This document shows positions 1 through 10,797 of a stretch of DNA of 64,000 nt, one piece after another. The first letter of the stretch is position 1. Each line of letters opens with the position of its first letter. The stretch is from Luzula sylvatica (lineage: Eukaryota > Streptophyta > Magnoliopsida > Poales > Juncaceae): the NCBI GenBank assembly GCA_946800325.1, contig OX326957.1, forward strand, positions 63,431,570-63,495,569. The letters run 5' to 3'. The notes below the pieces were generated by a model. The model was not told the origin of the DNA and searched no databases. It saw only the letters and a list, made by a program, of their open reading frames with translations. A program made the position numbers and the translations under genes.

Positions 1-734
1 TCGATGGCAGTAGACATGGAAGACATTTTCAAGACTTCAATATTATGAGGGATCATGTTATACATGTTTTAACTTTGACATAATCATATTATATCATATT
101 ATCACAAGATTATGTATGAATTATTTGAATTGACATAAAGAATTTGAGTTTTCAAAGTTTATAGTAAAAAACAAAATTTTGTAAACAAAACCTCTTCCGT
201 TCGAACGGAAGCCTAGCTCCGTCCTAACGGAAGTGCTCGTGTAACAATTACAGATTTATAGGGACTCTTCCGTTCGAACGAAATCCTAGTTCCGTCCGAA
301 CGGGCCCAAACGCACAACACTTGTACAATTTACAAAGATCATTATGTCCGAACGCAATCCTCCGTTCGAACGGAAGAATGGGACGCGACTGATCCAATCA
401 GCCCTCCTATTCCTCCACATGGCTTCCCCGTGGCATCTCCGTACCCCCAGTTCCGTCCGAACGGAAGAACCATTCCGTCCGAACGGAAGGCACATATTTC
501 ACAGTTCTGCCTGATTTTTTGTCTTTTCGATCGTTTCCAAAATGACTGATTGTGAAACTCTTTCATGATGGCTCCTAGATACTCTCAATCATCACATGAT
601 TCATCTCTGATATTTCATCAAAAACCTAACTTCAAAACATCAAAATTTATCAAAATTTATGCATGCATGCGTATAACACTTATACGCATTTGATTCGACA
701 ATCGAATCGATATTAATCGCTATGATACCACTAT
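1..734 (-). mobile_element. Internal 5' leader of a Copia/Sirevirus-like element, cut by window edge
   Basis: On the minus strand a primer-binding-like site TGGTATCATAGC (719-730) lies four bases inside an LTR end at 735. It differs at one base from the initiator-Met-tRNA site TGGTATCAGAGC used by plant Copia elements. The stretch leading away from it (towards base 1) has no credible gene but holds a cluster of CGTTCGAACG palindromes. I infer the untranslated leader of a minus-strand element whose gag and pol lie before the window. Confidence 0.5.
193..490. repeat. Cluster of palindromes with core CGTTCGAACG
   Basis: About seven perfect or near-perfect copies of an 18-base palindrome of the type CTTCCGTTCGAACGGAAG lie at roughly 195, 217, 268, 289, 347-375, 452 and 474. 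Variants replace TTCGAA by TCCGAA or CCTAA. The core is the same as in the palindromes of the separate element at 6.5-14.6 kb, but the flanks differ (TTCC/GGAA here, GTCC or GTGC there). Confidence 0.7.
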
Positions 735-860
735 TGGGAATCACCGTCCCGGACCCCACACATAGAGAGGGGTTGTGGAACGATTCCCTTAATCCAAGAT
801 CACGCCATCGACACGAGAGTACCATCATTACTGACGGGATTTCCAACTCGGCCACATAAT
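735..860 (-). mobile_element. LTR end (fragment), next to the primer site at 719-730
   Basis: Begins TGGGAATCACCG and resembles in layout the ends of the solo LTR family found at 2.7, 26.1, 29.5 and 46.8 kb: a GGGAAT..CCC start, a C/G-rich block, then 'gatcacgccat' and 'gtacca'. The far end of this LTR was not identifiable, so the end coordinate marks only where the similarity fades. Confidence 0.4.
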
Positions 861-1077
861 TAATTTTTTTTATTATTTAAAAGTAATTCTCTGATTAATT
901 AAACTAATGATTGACTAATTAAATAAAACAACAATTAGAAACTGGCGGAGTTTGAGATTCTATCAATTTTGCAAGTGATGTGATATGGGATTCTGGCCTT
1001 ACTTATTTCGAGAATAAACTTCACAGTGTGGTTATTTTTGGAATAAACTTGTAAAAGTTGGGTATATACAAAAATGC
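861..1077. other. Intergenic, AT-rich, nothing recognised
   Basis: Short AT-rich stretch between an LTR fragment and a TIR element. It could be the remainder of the LTR that starts at 735, but no matching terminus was seen. Confidence 0.3.
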
Positions 1078-1552
1078 ACCTATATTTTTTCTTCTTCCAA
1101 AAACTCCCTAACACTTTTAAATTCCCTCAAAAACCCTTATCTTTTTGTTATGTTTACATAGCTGACTATTATACCGCATAATTTATTTATAAATCTAAAT
1201 AATTTAATAAATAATACAAAGATATTAAAATATTATATCAAAAACAAAAATAAATTAGTTGTTAAAAAATAATACATAGATATTAAAATATTATAATAAA
1301 TAATACATAGATGTTTAAATATTATAATAAATAATACATAGATGTTTAAATATTATAATAAATAATACATATATTAAATTATTATTATAAATAATACATA
1401 GATATTAAATATTATAGTAAATAATAGAATAATATTGAAATATTATTATAGGGGGTATAATGGTCATCTTCAAAAACATAACAAAAAAGTAGGATTTTGT
1501 AGCAAATCAAAAAATGTAAGTGGGTTTTTTTTATGAAGCAATAAATATAGAA
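1078..1552. mobile_element. Mutator-like MITE with ~80-bp TIRs and internal 31-bp tandem repeats
   Basis: The left arm (from about 1078: 'ctatatttttt', 'ccaaaaactcc', 'tttttgttatgttt', 'actattatacc') is the imperfect reverse complement of the right arm (about 1450-1552: 'gggtataatgg', 'aaacataacaaaaa', 'aatatag'). Between them, 1200-1440 holds degenerate tandem copies of a 31-bp unit containing 'aataatacatagatgttt'. No ORF. Long TIRs and lack of coding suggest a non-autonomous Mutator-type element; exact ends and target duplication were not resolved. Confidence 0.5.
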
Positions 1553-1689
1553 GATTTATAATGGTCATCTTCAAATACATAGATATTAAACGTTGTATCA
1601 CCCAAATACTTAATCCATATGAATGCATCCCTTTAAAAAATTTGTTTACATAAATTAATATTCATTCACCTTATATCAAAACTGTGTGC

Positions 1690-2688
1690 GGGTTGTGTAA
1701 TATGATTACATGAACCCCGATTTGAGCTTGTGTGGACGTCGGCATAATACGTGATTATGTGCAGCGAAACCGTCACACCTAAAGTTTCAATTCTAAACAT
1801 CCCTAGCCGCGTGTCGGTTTGCTTAAGAGAGAAGCATTTCTATTATCTGATAATAGACTGAACGCGTACACTAGTACGTTAGCCGAGGAGATGATTATGT
1901 TTTGCTAATCATAGGACAAGGTGCTTGTCTAATCGGGAACATAGATATATGCTAGGTGACATATATTGGATATGACCAAAATTGCGAGACCATGACATGG
2001 TTTAGTCATTATAGATGGACTCGCGACGAGTAGGGTATTAGGTTCTTCACATTTGAGGGGACCATTGATTACGTTACGTGCGTAACACAATGCTTTGATA
2101 TGATCTTACGCCTACCGTAACAGGGGGCCAAAACGGTCATCATTGGGTATTGTCCGAAACACGGAATTCAATATGAGTCTTCAAGATAGGAATTGTTTAT
2201 TCCGAAAGGAAGAGATATCTCTTAGGCCGCTCGATGAATTGATTAACGAAAACTACGGCCGTAGTCAATGATATTAATGGTTAATATCGATTGAAATTGT
2301 CAACTCCATTCGGAATCGAGGAATAAGTATAGTTAATCAAGATATAAGGATGACTACCACCATGTCTTTTGATTAACGGATATAGCAAACAAGAGAACTA
2401 ATAACCGCCATTCGAGATAGGAACAATGATCACAATCATTTTTCGTTTTAACATGGGTAGCCATGATGGAGTGATTAGATCCCGCTCATGGGCTTGTAGG
2501 GCTTTGGAAACATCCTACTGCCATCATTAAACGAACATACACGGTCACACAACGAGTCGTACTATGTCGGGCTTGATTGCAAGTTTTTGCACATGAGATG
2601 TGCATGGCTTTAGCGTATATGATACGCGGGCTAGATTCTCTGATATACATGAGTACCTTTTATGTAGATCTGAAACTGAGTGGGAGAC
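1690..2688 (+). mobile_element. 3' internal part of an LTR element, non-coding
   Basis: This block is richer in CG dinucleotides than its surroundings and lacks ORFs. It ends in a purine tract GAGTGGGAGAC (2678-2688) that abuts the LTR starting TGAAGGAAAT at 2689. A purine tract immediately before TG is the expected polypurine primer upstream of a 3' LTR. I infer a truncated plus-strand element whose 5' part is gone. The left limit is approximate. Confidence 0.5.
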
Positions 2689-3184
2689 TGAAGGAAATAC
2701 AGTTTTGGATCAACGCTAAAATGGTACGTAGAAGGAAAAACGAACGTACGTATTCGTGGGCATAAGAAACATATTTAGTAAAACTGATATAACTTTCAGA
2801 TAATGACTCCAATTTGAATGGATCAAATTGTGTTAGATAGATAATGAGATTATCTAGAACTTTCATGTAGAAATATATTTCATTTGAGCGAAGTATCAAT
2901 GTCGTTTTAATGAAATACCGAAAGGGTGCGACAGTTTGACATACAGTTAGTAAAACCATCATAACTTTCGCATCCGAACTCCAATTGGGCTGGGCCAAAT
3001 TGGGTTAGAAATATAATAAGATTATCTACAACTTTTGTGAAGGTTTAAAGTCGGTTGGAGCGATTTAATAATTTCGTTTCAACAGAATACTGAAAAGGTG
3101 TATGCAGTTTCTGTTTGAAAATGTGTATAGTAGATATACATACATTTTGGCCCATCCTTATCCTATGTTGAATAAATAGGATGT

Positions 3185-3232
<48 letters not shown>

Positions 3233-3813
3233 ACAGACCATTCATAATATACAGACAATTCATATTAATTGAAGTCTAATTCGGTCCAGAAATTAGAGAG
3301 ACTCTTATCACGCGTTGAAAGAGTGCGAAGAGAAAGAGAGAAAGAGAAAAGAGGAGAAAAGAGTTTTCTCCGTCTAGAGAATCGAAAGCAATCATGCAAG
3401 TTCGTCGGTGCATCGTTTAGGCAGGTGCATCCGCGACCGAGGTGCTATGACTCACGGTGGATACTGGTAGAGGAGTTCGCACTTTGTGGCTCTTCGTTCG
3501 TGATCAAACCGGAGAAGTAAGAGAGTGAAAGACTGTGGAAGCGTGTGGACGTGGGACGCACGAAGACAACCGGAGGCGTGTCAAAACGGTGGGAGACGTG
3601 TGGTATGGGACGCACGGGCTAGTCACCAACGTGACACCGAGGAAGAGACGGATGCGAGCGATCAACCCGTCGTGCGTGATCAATTTCACACTGGTAATCG
3701 TCTATCCTACTTTGCATCGTACCCTCGATGTCGAAGCGTGATCTCGGGATTTGGGAACCGGACCGGGCCTTCATATCCGCTGCGCGGGCCCGGGGACGGG
3801 ATAATTTCCTTCA
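2689..3813 (+). mobile_element. 3' LTR, family L (copy 1)
   Basis: Starts TGAAGGAAAT and ends ATTTCCTTCA, 1125 bp, similar along its length to the copies at 26063, 29532 (inverse) and 46811 (inverse). It is directly preceded by a purine tract, which fixes the LTR orientation for the family as plus here. It includes a TATA-like AATAAATAGG near 3170, followed by a CT-microsatellite (3187-3229). No matching 5-bp repeat flanks it, consistent with its being the 3' LTR of a larger damaged element rather than a solo LTR. Confidence 0.75.
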
Positions 3814-5439
3814 AGTATTTGATTATTTAGTGCAATTTTCATGCATACCCTTGTAAAATATGTAAGTATCACATATACCCTCCAAGATATGAAATATGAC
3901 ATCTGAGAATTGATTAATGTTTTGTTTAATTATGTAATTTAAAAAAAAGAGTTCTTCATTTTCTGATTTGGGGATCATTAATTAATTAATTGCTTAATTT
4001 TGTGCTTAAATTAAACAGTGGGAGTTCCAAACGGGACCTTCGATTGGGATCTCTTCCTGTGACCAAGTTTTGGTTTCTCGTTACCTTCTCTAGGTACTCA
4101 AATATTTTAATTATCTTTATTCATATTATATTTGCTAATTTTTAGCTAATTTTTATTAATTTTTCAATATTCTGATCATTTTTGTCGCCGAATCCACAAA
4201 GATTTCTCCTAAATGCCCCTAAAGATTTCTCTTAATTTTGTTTTGTTTAGGGGCCGCATTATTGCAGTACGAGGGATAAGACGAGAGAGAGTAAGAGGAG
4301 ACGAGATTTGGAGCTGGATGAGATTGCAGTGCAGTGCGAGGGATAGGGCCCGTATTGTTTTGGTTAGGAAACCGGAGGAGTACAAAGTCTTGCTTGCGGA
4401 AGCTTTTAGGAACACTCGAGAGTATTTGACGGATATTAAAAGGAGACGACACTAGAATTCGCAGGCAAAACCAAGGCAAAATTAGTGTACTATGTAATTA
4501 ATTAATATAAGTTATTAGTTGTGTTATGATTTTTACTGCTTTTTGTTGTGCGAGGGAGGACAAGCCGCTGACGAGCAAGGAGTAGATGGCTTATTCGAAT
4601 TATTGCACGAAATGAACGAGAGGGTTCATATCGGTATTTGGGTTGGATACTGTTTCGACCTCGCTGGATATATTGACAGTCACGTGACCATATGTGCTGA
4701 TATTCGATATGCAGGCGGCTACAAAATCGACGGCTTTGCCAGGGTGAGAAAGTTAAATTCCATTAATTTTGGGGTCTTCTTTACAAGTTTTCCTTTAATA
4801 ACATTTTATTATATTCAGGTGTCGGGGAATCTAGTAAGATCTGCACAATTAGGGCCGCACTCGTCCGACCCGGAGCATATAAGCATCTCCCATGCACAAT
4901 ACTCATATACCCGTCGCGAAATTCCATTTTGAACCCTCTGAAAAATCTGGTATATCTATTTATAATTGAACTTGTATTTTTTTTTAAATATATCCTTAAT
5001 ATATTATAGACTTATTTAAATGTTTTTCTATTATATATTTCAAATACTCTTTCCTTTTTTTGTTTTTTTACTCTTTCTTTTGTAATTTTTTTTTTTTTTA
5101 TATTTGTATTGTTTTTTGTCTTTGAATTTTTTTTACCGTTTTTTTATTATAATATGATATTAATGTTTCTTTTTTAATATACCATTTATTGCAGAGACAA
5201 TCACGGGAATGGAGACAAGTCACGCAAGTAAAGAAAGAGGAATTAGGGGCAGCAGAATCGAGTCTTAATCACGGCATGAAGACACTAGTCTTAAAGTTGA
5301 ATATTGTTGTTCATGTCTCTCTATGATTGTAATGTGTGTGGATATGTCTTTCTGTGTGTTTGTAAAATAATAATAAATAATATAATATAAAATAATAATA
5401 AATAATAAATAATATAAATAATTAACATAGAGCTATTGG
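3814..5439. other. Unrecognised region with gene-like fragments
   Basis: Two plus-strand open stretches, 4213-4455 (80 aa, Arg-rich, ending in RRRH) and 4519-4932 (137 aa, containing 'GYCFDLAGYID' and 'YAGGYKIDGFAR'), look more like protein than random AT-rich DNA. A GT-AG style intron could join the second to 4819 onwards. I do not recognise either. They lie just left of a CACTA-type terminus and may be decayed coding parts of that element or captured gene fragments. 4950-5180 and 5365-5430 are low-complexity T- and A-rich DNA. Confidence 0.35.
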
Positions 5440-5716
5440 GGCTGCCTGACACAATAAGCTAACCGCTCCAAACAAGGTATAGGGGCTGGCCGCCCCAATA
5501 GGGCTGGCACAGGTACATCATACTTTTGGCAGGTATTAAAGTTGATTCAAGTCGTAGGGGCTGGCTGCCCCAATAACACACCGTCCCAATAGGCTTGTAG
5601 GGTCGGCCCGCCTCAGACAGGGACATGCCTGTCAGGGTCGGTCGGCCGCCCCAAAAACGTGTAGGGTCTTTTTGGGTCGGTTTTGACAGCCCCAATAGCC
5701 AAAAAATGTTGTAGTG
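5440..5716. mobile_element. CACTA (EnSpm)-type terminal region
   Basis: The right end reads CACTACAACATTTTTTGGC on the minus strand (finishing at 5716), the terminal CACTA signature of the EnSpm superfamily. The inner 270 bp carry several direct and inverted copies of a GGGGCTGG..GCCCCAATA motif, as expected for the subterminal repeats that bind CACTA transposase. The opposite CACTA end was not found in the window, so the element is probably truncated or interrupted by the LTR insertion at 2.7-3.8 kb. Confidence 0.6.
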
Positions 5717-6542
5717 AATCCTAAATTAAGGTGTTAGTTTTTAAAACATTCAGTCATATCCACGTCATCAATCTTCTTGGGAGAGAGTTCGGGATATGTT
5801 TGTTATCCCGAGATGGCCTAGAGCGCGCGGGAGGGGGGGGATATGCTTATATGCGGAAGTTCTAAAGTAAATTAAAAGTATGTAATTATTTAAGTATGTA
5901 ACTATGTGATCACTTTTAATCTTGCTTGTCACTTTCATAGTAGATGTTGTGATAATTAACAAATGTACTTGATAATAAATAATTACGATTAAAAGCAGCG
6001 AATAAAGAAAGAAAAGACGAGAAATCCGACAAAATATAAAAATAAAGAAAAGAAGAAAAGAAAAATATTGAAGATTGGATCTAGCCTAACAATGGAGCTC
6101 TCATAATATACTGACAACAATGGTGGATATGATTTCTCTAAAATGTTTGGCTATTGAATGTGTAGAAATGAATGGAGGTGCTCCTCTATTTATAGAGGGT
6201 TGGGGGAGCCTAAAATCAAGGCCCCAACAAGGTAAGAGTCTCAGGATTTTGGATTGATCTTCAAGTTTTCTCTGGGAGTCTTCACGTCTTTATCGGTATT
6301 TTTCGGGATTGATCTTCAAGTTTTGTAAGTGTTCCTGGTTGAGTTCCGTGTCGTAATATTTGATGTGCTTCTCGGTTAGTTTCTTGTCGTAATATTCGCG
6401 GTACTTCTCGGTTGAGTTTCGTGTCATAATATTCAGGGTTGATCTTCAAGTCTTCTACAGATTTTGTTATTCGGTCTTCTTCTACTGGTTTCTTCAACGT
6501 ATTCAAATCAAGAAAGGTCCCGATCGTATGTGGCTTCTTATG
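5717..6542. other. Intergenic; possible old LTR fragment
   Basis: No gene recognised. The palindromic block CTCTATTTATAGAGGG near 6181-6200 contains a TATAAATAG promoter motif on the minus strand. A low-complexity stretch (6280-6510) has repeated 'ttgatcttcaagttttc' and 'cgtgtcgtaatattc' motifs. This could be a decayed LTR, but termini were not found. Confidence 0.25.
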
Positions 6543-6547
6543 TTAGT

Positions 6548-7931
6548 TGTTGGTTAATTCTAACCTAGAGGGGGGTAAATTTGGCAATCTAACTTACACT
6601 TAGTTTAGATTTAAACCTAATTTACGGTGCGGAATAAATAATAATTTAGATGATAAAGATGATACCGTACAAACACTTTGACACAAGATGTTTGTTTACG
6701 AAGTTCGGTAGGTGGTTGCTTTGTAGCTTTAACTCACCCTTTACTCGCTTAATTGACCGACTCAATTATTTGCGAGTACCTACGTCTCCAGGAATGCCTT
6801 GTGCCTCTTTTTGGCTTTCGATTGACTTCCAACTCAACTCGATTACAAGGATTTGCCTAGATCGATTTACACGCTTCTATCGATCTATAGCTTAGGCTCT
6901 TTACAATTTGTTGCACTAGCCTATTACACTTTTTCACTAATCGAGCTACAACGTGATCGGTCACGTGAGTGGGATACGATTAGTGGAGAATATCGAAAGT
7001 AGATCAACGATCTAAAGAGGTTTATCAAGCTATCAATGGATATGGATAATCACAGCTTAGGGTTTCTCTCTTTTTAGGTTTAAATATTTGAAAATGAAGG
7101 GTTGGGAGAGAGAGACCCATGAAGGATTCTATTTATACTCTCTATAGAAATCCTTCAGAAAACTTGTAGTGCGTTCGAACGCATACAGTCCGTTCAGAAC
7201 GCACTTGAAGTTTGCACTAGCCGTTTCAAAATAACGTGCAAGTACATCTTGGGTCCGTTCGAACGGACAATGTCCGTTCGTAACGGACTCAATTATACAT
7301 AGCATTTTGCGTTCACAGGAACAAGAGTCCGTTCAACGCACTGAAAAGTGGGTGAACGGATTCCAGGTTGTTCGTTCGAACGCATACATCCCTGTGACAT
7401 TTTCCGTTCATAGGAAGGATTGTCCGTTCAACGCACTCAGAAGGTGGGTGAATGGATTCTAATTATACGTTCGAACGGACATGATTGTTCGTTCGAACGC
7501 ACACATCCCTGTGACACGTTTGGTTCTAATCAAGCTTTAAAGTTTTGATATGTAGCAAGTCCGTTCTGAACGGACTTTGAGTTCGTTCAGAACGCACTTC
7601 CTGCTTGACTGAACTCTTTGTTATTTTGAACATGATTTTACTTGAGTTCTACTAGGTTTGTACCTAAGGTTTATTTGTGGCGTATCCCACTCACGGAAGG
7701 CTTCAACATCTTGAGTCTTGATGTATTCCAATGGCCTTCCTTGTGTTCTTCTTTTCTTGTTTATGTTGAGACTTCATGTCCTGATTCTTGATGTAGTCCA
7801 ATGAAGTCTTCCTTCACAAATCCTCCTTTATCTTCGTATCGTACCTATGTTATCCTGCACTTTTCTGGATGTATACATTAGTAATGACAGTGTTTTGAAA
7901 TAATCAAATTATCAGGAAATTTGAACCAACA
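6548..7931 (-). repeat. 3' LTR (left copy)
   Basis: 1384 bp, TGTTGGTT to AACCAACA. It differs from the right LTR at about four positions (for example 'ccaggaatgcc' against 'ccgggaatgtc', and 'taaatattt' against 'taaatgttt'). The interval 7165-7600 holds about ten CGTTCGAACG-type palindromes. The ORF 6650-6895 inside it is repeated identically in the other LTR and is not a gene. Confidence 0.92.
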
Positions 7932-7945
7932 AACTCCCCCTTTTG
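7932..7945 (-). other. Polypurine tract
   Basis: Minus strand CAAAAGGGGGAGTT lies immediately inside the 3' LTR. This is the usual plus-strand DNA primer for LTR elements. Confidence 0.85.
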
Positions 7946-8580
7946 ATTAATTTCAAAACACTGTCGGTTTGGAGAGTTTCACCATTTAGTTGAGAACTTT
8001 CCGTACGATCGTTTCTCCCCCATTTTGAAAGAGATCAAAAGGGCCAAGGAGACTTCATCAACGGAAGGCTCCCCCTAAATGCGAGCTCCCCCTCAAAGAA
8101 TGATTTGATGAATGTATGAGCTCGTAAATATGATCAAATTCTTTTGTTTTGAAGGATGACAATCTTTTCAAATTTAGCAGTTTAAAACAGTTTTTGTGTG
8201 TGCGTTCCGAACGGAAAAAGTGGTGCGTTCGAACGCACTAGCATCTGGACTGACAAAAATTTCACAGAATTTATACTGATGAGTATATGACACTAAACCA
8301 AAATAGGATAATAAAATGAATGCACAAGTTTACTGACATAATACCATAATTATTCGTCAAACATAATTATTCAATAGACCTAATTGTTCAATCATACCGA
8401 CACACATCAAAGTTTTGATAAGTTCTCACATACTCTCATGTATACTCAAGACTTAGACATAACATCACACAATATAATACGACACAACACACACCACAAC
8501 TAAGGTTGATCACACTTCATTTGGCTCGGGTTAGGAATTTAAGTCAGACAGTGGGCAGAAGGTGGAGCTTGCTCTTGAGA
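7946..8580. other. 3' untranslated internal region of the retrotransposon
   Basis: Non-coding. It holds two palindromic sites, GTGCGTTCCGAACGGAA (about 8200) and GTGCGTTCGAACGCAC (about 8222). Nothing else recognised. Confidence 0.6.
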
Positions 8581-9867
8581 TTAATGGTGCGTTCCGAACC
8601 GATTCTCAAGATGAACGTAAAGATCGGCAAATTGACGATCCACGTTCTCAAGCATCCGTGCTTCAGATACACGAAACACATCATGCATTGCTCTTCCGTG
8701 TTGCTCCATGCGCTCATCCATTTCGTCGAGCATCTCCTTCACATAGTCAAACCTCTTATCATCCCGTTCCGTTTGGGCATTTGAGGATTCCCCCTTCCCC
8801 ACATTCCTCTTTCGTTTGGGAGCCGGTTCTTCACCGCTTTCATCGGTATTGGTTGGGTCGACGTTGTCCTCTTCCTCGTCAAAGGTGTTGCCCTTCGTCC
8901 ATCGGGTAGGATCGCGGGGAAGGTGATACGCCACCGCATCCTTTGCGGAGTCAATAATCCATCCTAGGATGCTCGGTGAATACCGATATCCAAACCGTCG
9001 GAGGTTTGCATCGGATGCGAGGTTGATTGGTGATTTCGGTCGAAAATCCCAATCGCTCAGTGGTATCTCAATACCTTGGAGTTCCATCATACGGGCAATC
9101 AATGTTCCGTATGGCAAGGACGCGTTCTTATGACTCATTACACTTTCCATGTGGCTTGTGATGAGAAAGGGCACGTGGATGGGTAGTTGATCCTTGTACC
9201 ACATGCGATGCAAGAGTATAATATCCCTCTGTTCGAGATTCATCTTAAATTTTTCTGAGGGAGTGAGAATGTTATTACCGATGGCCCAGATAAACTGTTC
9301 ATGGGCGGCCAAGTGAGATGCCCCTTCCCCAGGTTTGATACCCGTGATGGCAGCTTCGAGTCTTGCCTTGCGAGTGTCGTAGATTTTCTCTCCGTCGTCC
9401 CTTAGTCCGAGCAAAACATTCAAGTTTTTGATAGAGATTTCGACATCTTCACCGAGGATGTATGACGTTACCTTTTCTTCGTCACGGTGGAATTCAGCGT
9501 TTGCGTAAAATAGTCGCGTGATTACATCATACGATTTGACGTTTAGGCATGCTAAATTCGCGAATCCCCATTGACGTTCGATTTCCTCGACTTTGTCGAG
9601 GAGGTGATGTATGTTAGGCGAAAAATCGTAGTAGTAGCATGGAGCAATTGGTCTCTTGGATACCCATTCATGGAAAAGGATACCAGCCTCCGGAGTTCGA
9701 AACAGATGCTCGTTGTTTGGGTCAGAGAAATCGTATTCACTTTGAATGCGTTCTTCAAGAGTAGGCTTCTTGGCCGCTTGTTTCATTCTTCGTTGCGCAT
9801 TCGAACTCTCGCCTACTGTCTTCTTCCCCATTGCCTTAGCTTTCGATCTCGAGTTTGAGGCGTCCAT
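8581..9867 (-). CDS. 428-aa retrotransposon-borne ORF, putative plant transposon protein domain type
   Basis: An uninterrupted ORF in the envelope position of the element, after gag and before the polypurine tract. The N-terminus is basic (SRSKAKAMGKK). The central part (about residues 40-300) contains 'WGFANLACLNVKSYDVITR', 'LFYANAEF', 'ILGEDVEISIKNLNVLLGL' and a later 'LPYGTLIARMMELQGI', which recall the 'putative plant transposon protein' domain of plant retroelement ORFs; this is from memory, not a search. The C-terminus has an acidic stretch, a basic PKRKRN nuclear-localisation-like motif and a heptad-like tail (RFDYVKEMLDEMDERM), suggesting oligomerisation. The motif GESSNAQ occurs near both ends. 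A CT-rich leader lies just before the ATG, and the palindrome array lies further upstream. Function unknown; it is not an envelope protein (no signal or membrane segment). Confidence 0.7.
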   Translation of the reverse strand: MDASNSRSKAKAMGKKTVGESSNAQRRMKQAAKKPTLEERIQSEYDFSDPNNEHLFRTPEAGILFHEWVSKRPIAPCYYYDFSPNIHHLLDKVEEIERQWGFANLACLNVKSYDVITRLFYANAEFHRDEEKVTSYILGEDVEISIKNLNVLLGLRDDGEKIYDTRKARLEAAITGIKPGEGASHLAAHEQFIWAIGNNILTPSEKFKMNLEQRDIILLHRMWYKDQLPIHVPFLITSHMESVMSHKNASLPYGTLIARMMELQGIEIPLSDWDFRPKSPINLASDANLRRFGYRYSPSILGWIIDSAKDAVAYHLPRDPTRWTKGNTFDEEEDNVDPTNTDESGEEPAPKRKRNVGKGESSNAQTERDDKRFDYVKEMLDEMDERMEQHGRAMHDVFRVSEARMLENVDRQFADLYVHLENRFGTHH

Positions 9868-10039
9868 GACTGTCGTTGAAGATTTTAGTTTTTTTGAGAG
9901 AGAGAGAGTTTTGGAAGAGAAACAAGGAGAGAGAATGAAGGGGGGCTAAGTAACTGATGAAATCGTGTCCCTTCAAGTCACGCCGTAAGGGAAAAAGGGG
10001 CCATCACATCCATTGAATGCAGTCGGTTGCATGTGGACG

Positions 10040-10590
10040 AAGAGTTATTACGACGCGTCCGTTCGAACGCACTTCTCAAGTGTGTTGGAACGCATTCATG
10101 TCTGAGAAAGGCGCTATTTTGGGTTTTTAAGTTGTATCTGGGAAGTTGTTAAGTCCGTTCGAACGGACTCCTATGTGCGTTAGAACGCACACACAACTGA
10201 GAAGAGGCGCCAGAATATGAAACGGCGCGAGTGTAAGGGTTTGAAGTAGGTTCGCTGAATGAGGCATGTGCGTTCGAACGCATTAGTTGTTCGTTCGAAC
10301 GCACTGAACACTGTTGACACTAAGAGTCGGCGCCAAAGGATGATCCGGCGCCATAATCCTATAATTCATTTTTCCGTTCGGAACACATTCAGTTGTACGT
10401 TCGAACGCACTTGATCCTGGTAGGAAAATTGGATGGTGCCATAATTTAACTGTGACTTTGGATCTTATAGTCCAGTTGTCCGTTTCGAACGCATTTTAGT
10501 CCGTTCTACCGGACTTGAGACTGTTAAGAGGGTATTTGGTGACTTCATTTGTCCGTTCCGAACGCACATGTTTTTCGTTCGAACGGACTG
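10040..10590. repeat. Internal array of CGTTCGAACG-type palindromes
   Basis: About eleven copies of GTCCGTTCGAACGGAC / GTGCGTTCGAACGCAC variants, roughly every 20-100 bases (near 10058, 10154, 10175, 10268, 10288, 10375, 10398, 10480, 10500, 10550 and 10575). They sit in the non-coding gap between gag and the 428-aa ORF, that is, upstream of that ORF. The same motif fills the LTRs. Variants have one base inserted in or substituted within the centre (TTCNGAA), so the arms are conserved more than the centre. Confidence 0.85.
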
Positions 10591-10797
10591 GTTCCTGAGA
10601 TGTGATCACTGGACTGAATTCGTGATTTATTTACCGAGACAAGTGTTCTAATGTAATCCTCTATTAACACTTGTGAGGTAGCTACATGAGACTCGACCAA
10701 TTTGGCTAGAATTTAATTTAGCCCATTTCCTATACTCTCCTTACATATTTGGCTTAAGGTGTGGGATACTAAGGAGTATAGTTTTTCAAGTTAGGGC

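Noticed and set aside
1690..2688. CG-rich block as a possible gene
   Set aside because: Only one 62-aa frame, ending within an LTR; a purine tract and the LTR join explain it as retroelement DNA.
6650..6895. 81-aa frame repeated at 13322-13567
   Set aside because: It is part of the LTR, duplicated because the LTR is; no domain is visible.
7165..7600. TTC/GAA palindromes as heat-shock elements
   Set aside because: Heat-shock elements need alternating GAA and TTC blocks spaced by two bases; here TTC and GAA are adjacent or separated by one base.
8562..8909. Plus-strand frame of 115 aa opposite the 428-aa ORF
   Set aside because: Shadow of the real minus-strand ORF.
7165..10590. Palindromic arrays as a CRISPR-like array
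   Set aside because: Spacing is irregular, repeats are imperfect, and the context is a plant retrotransposon.
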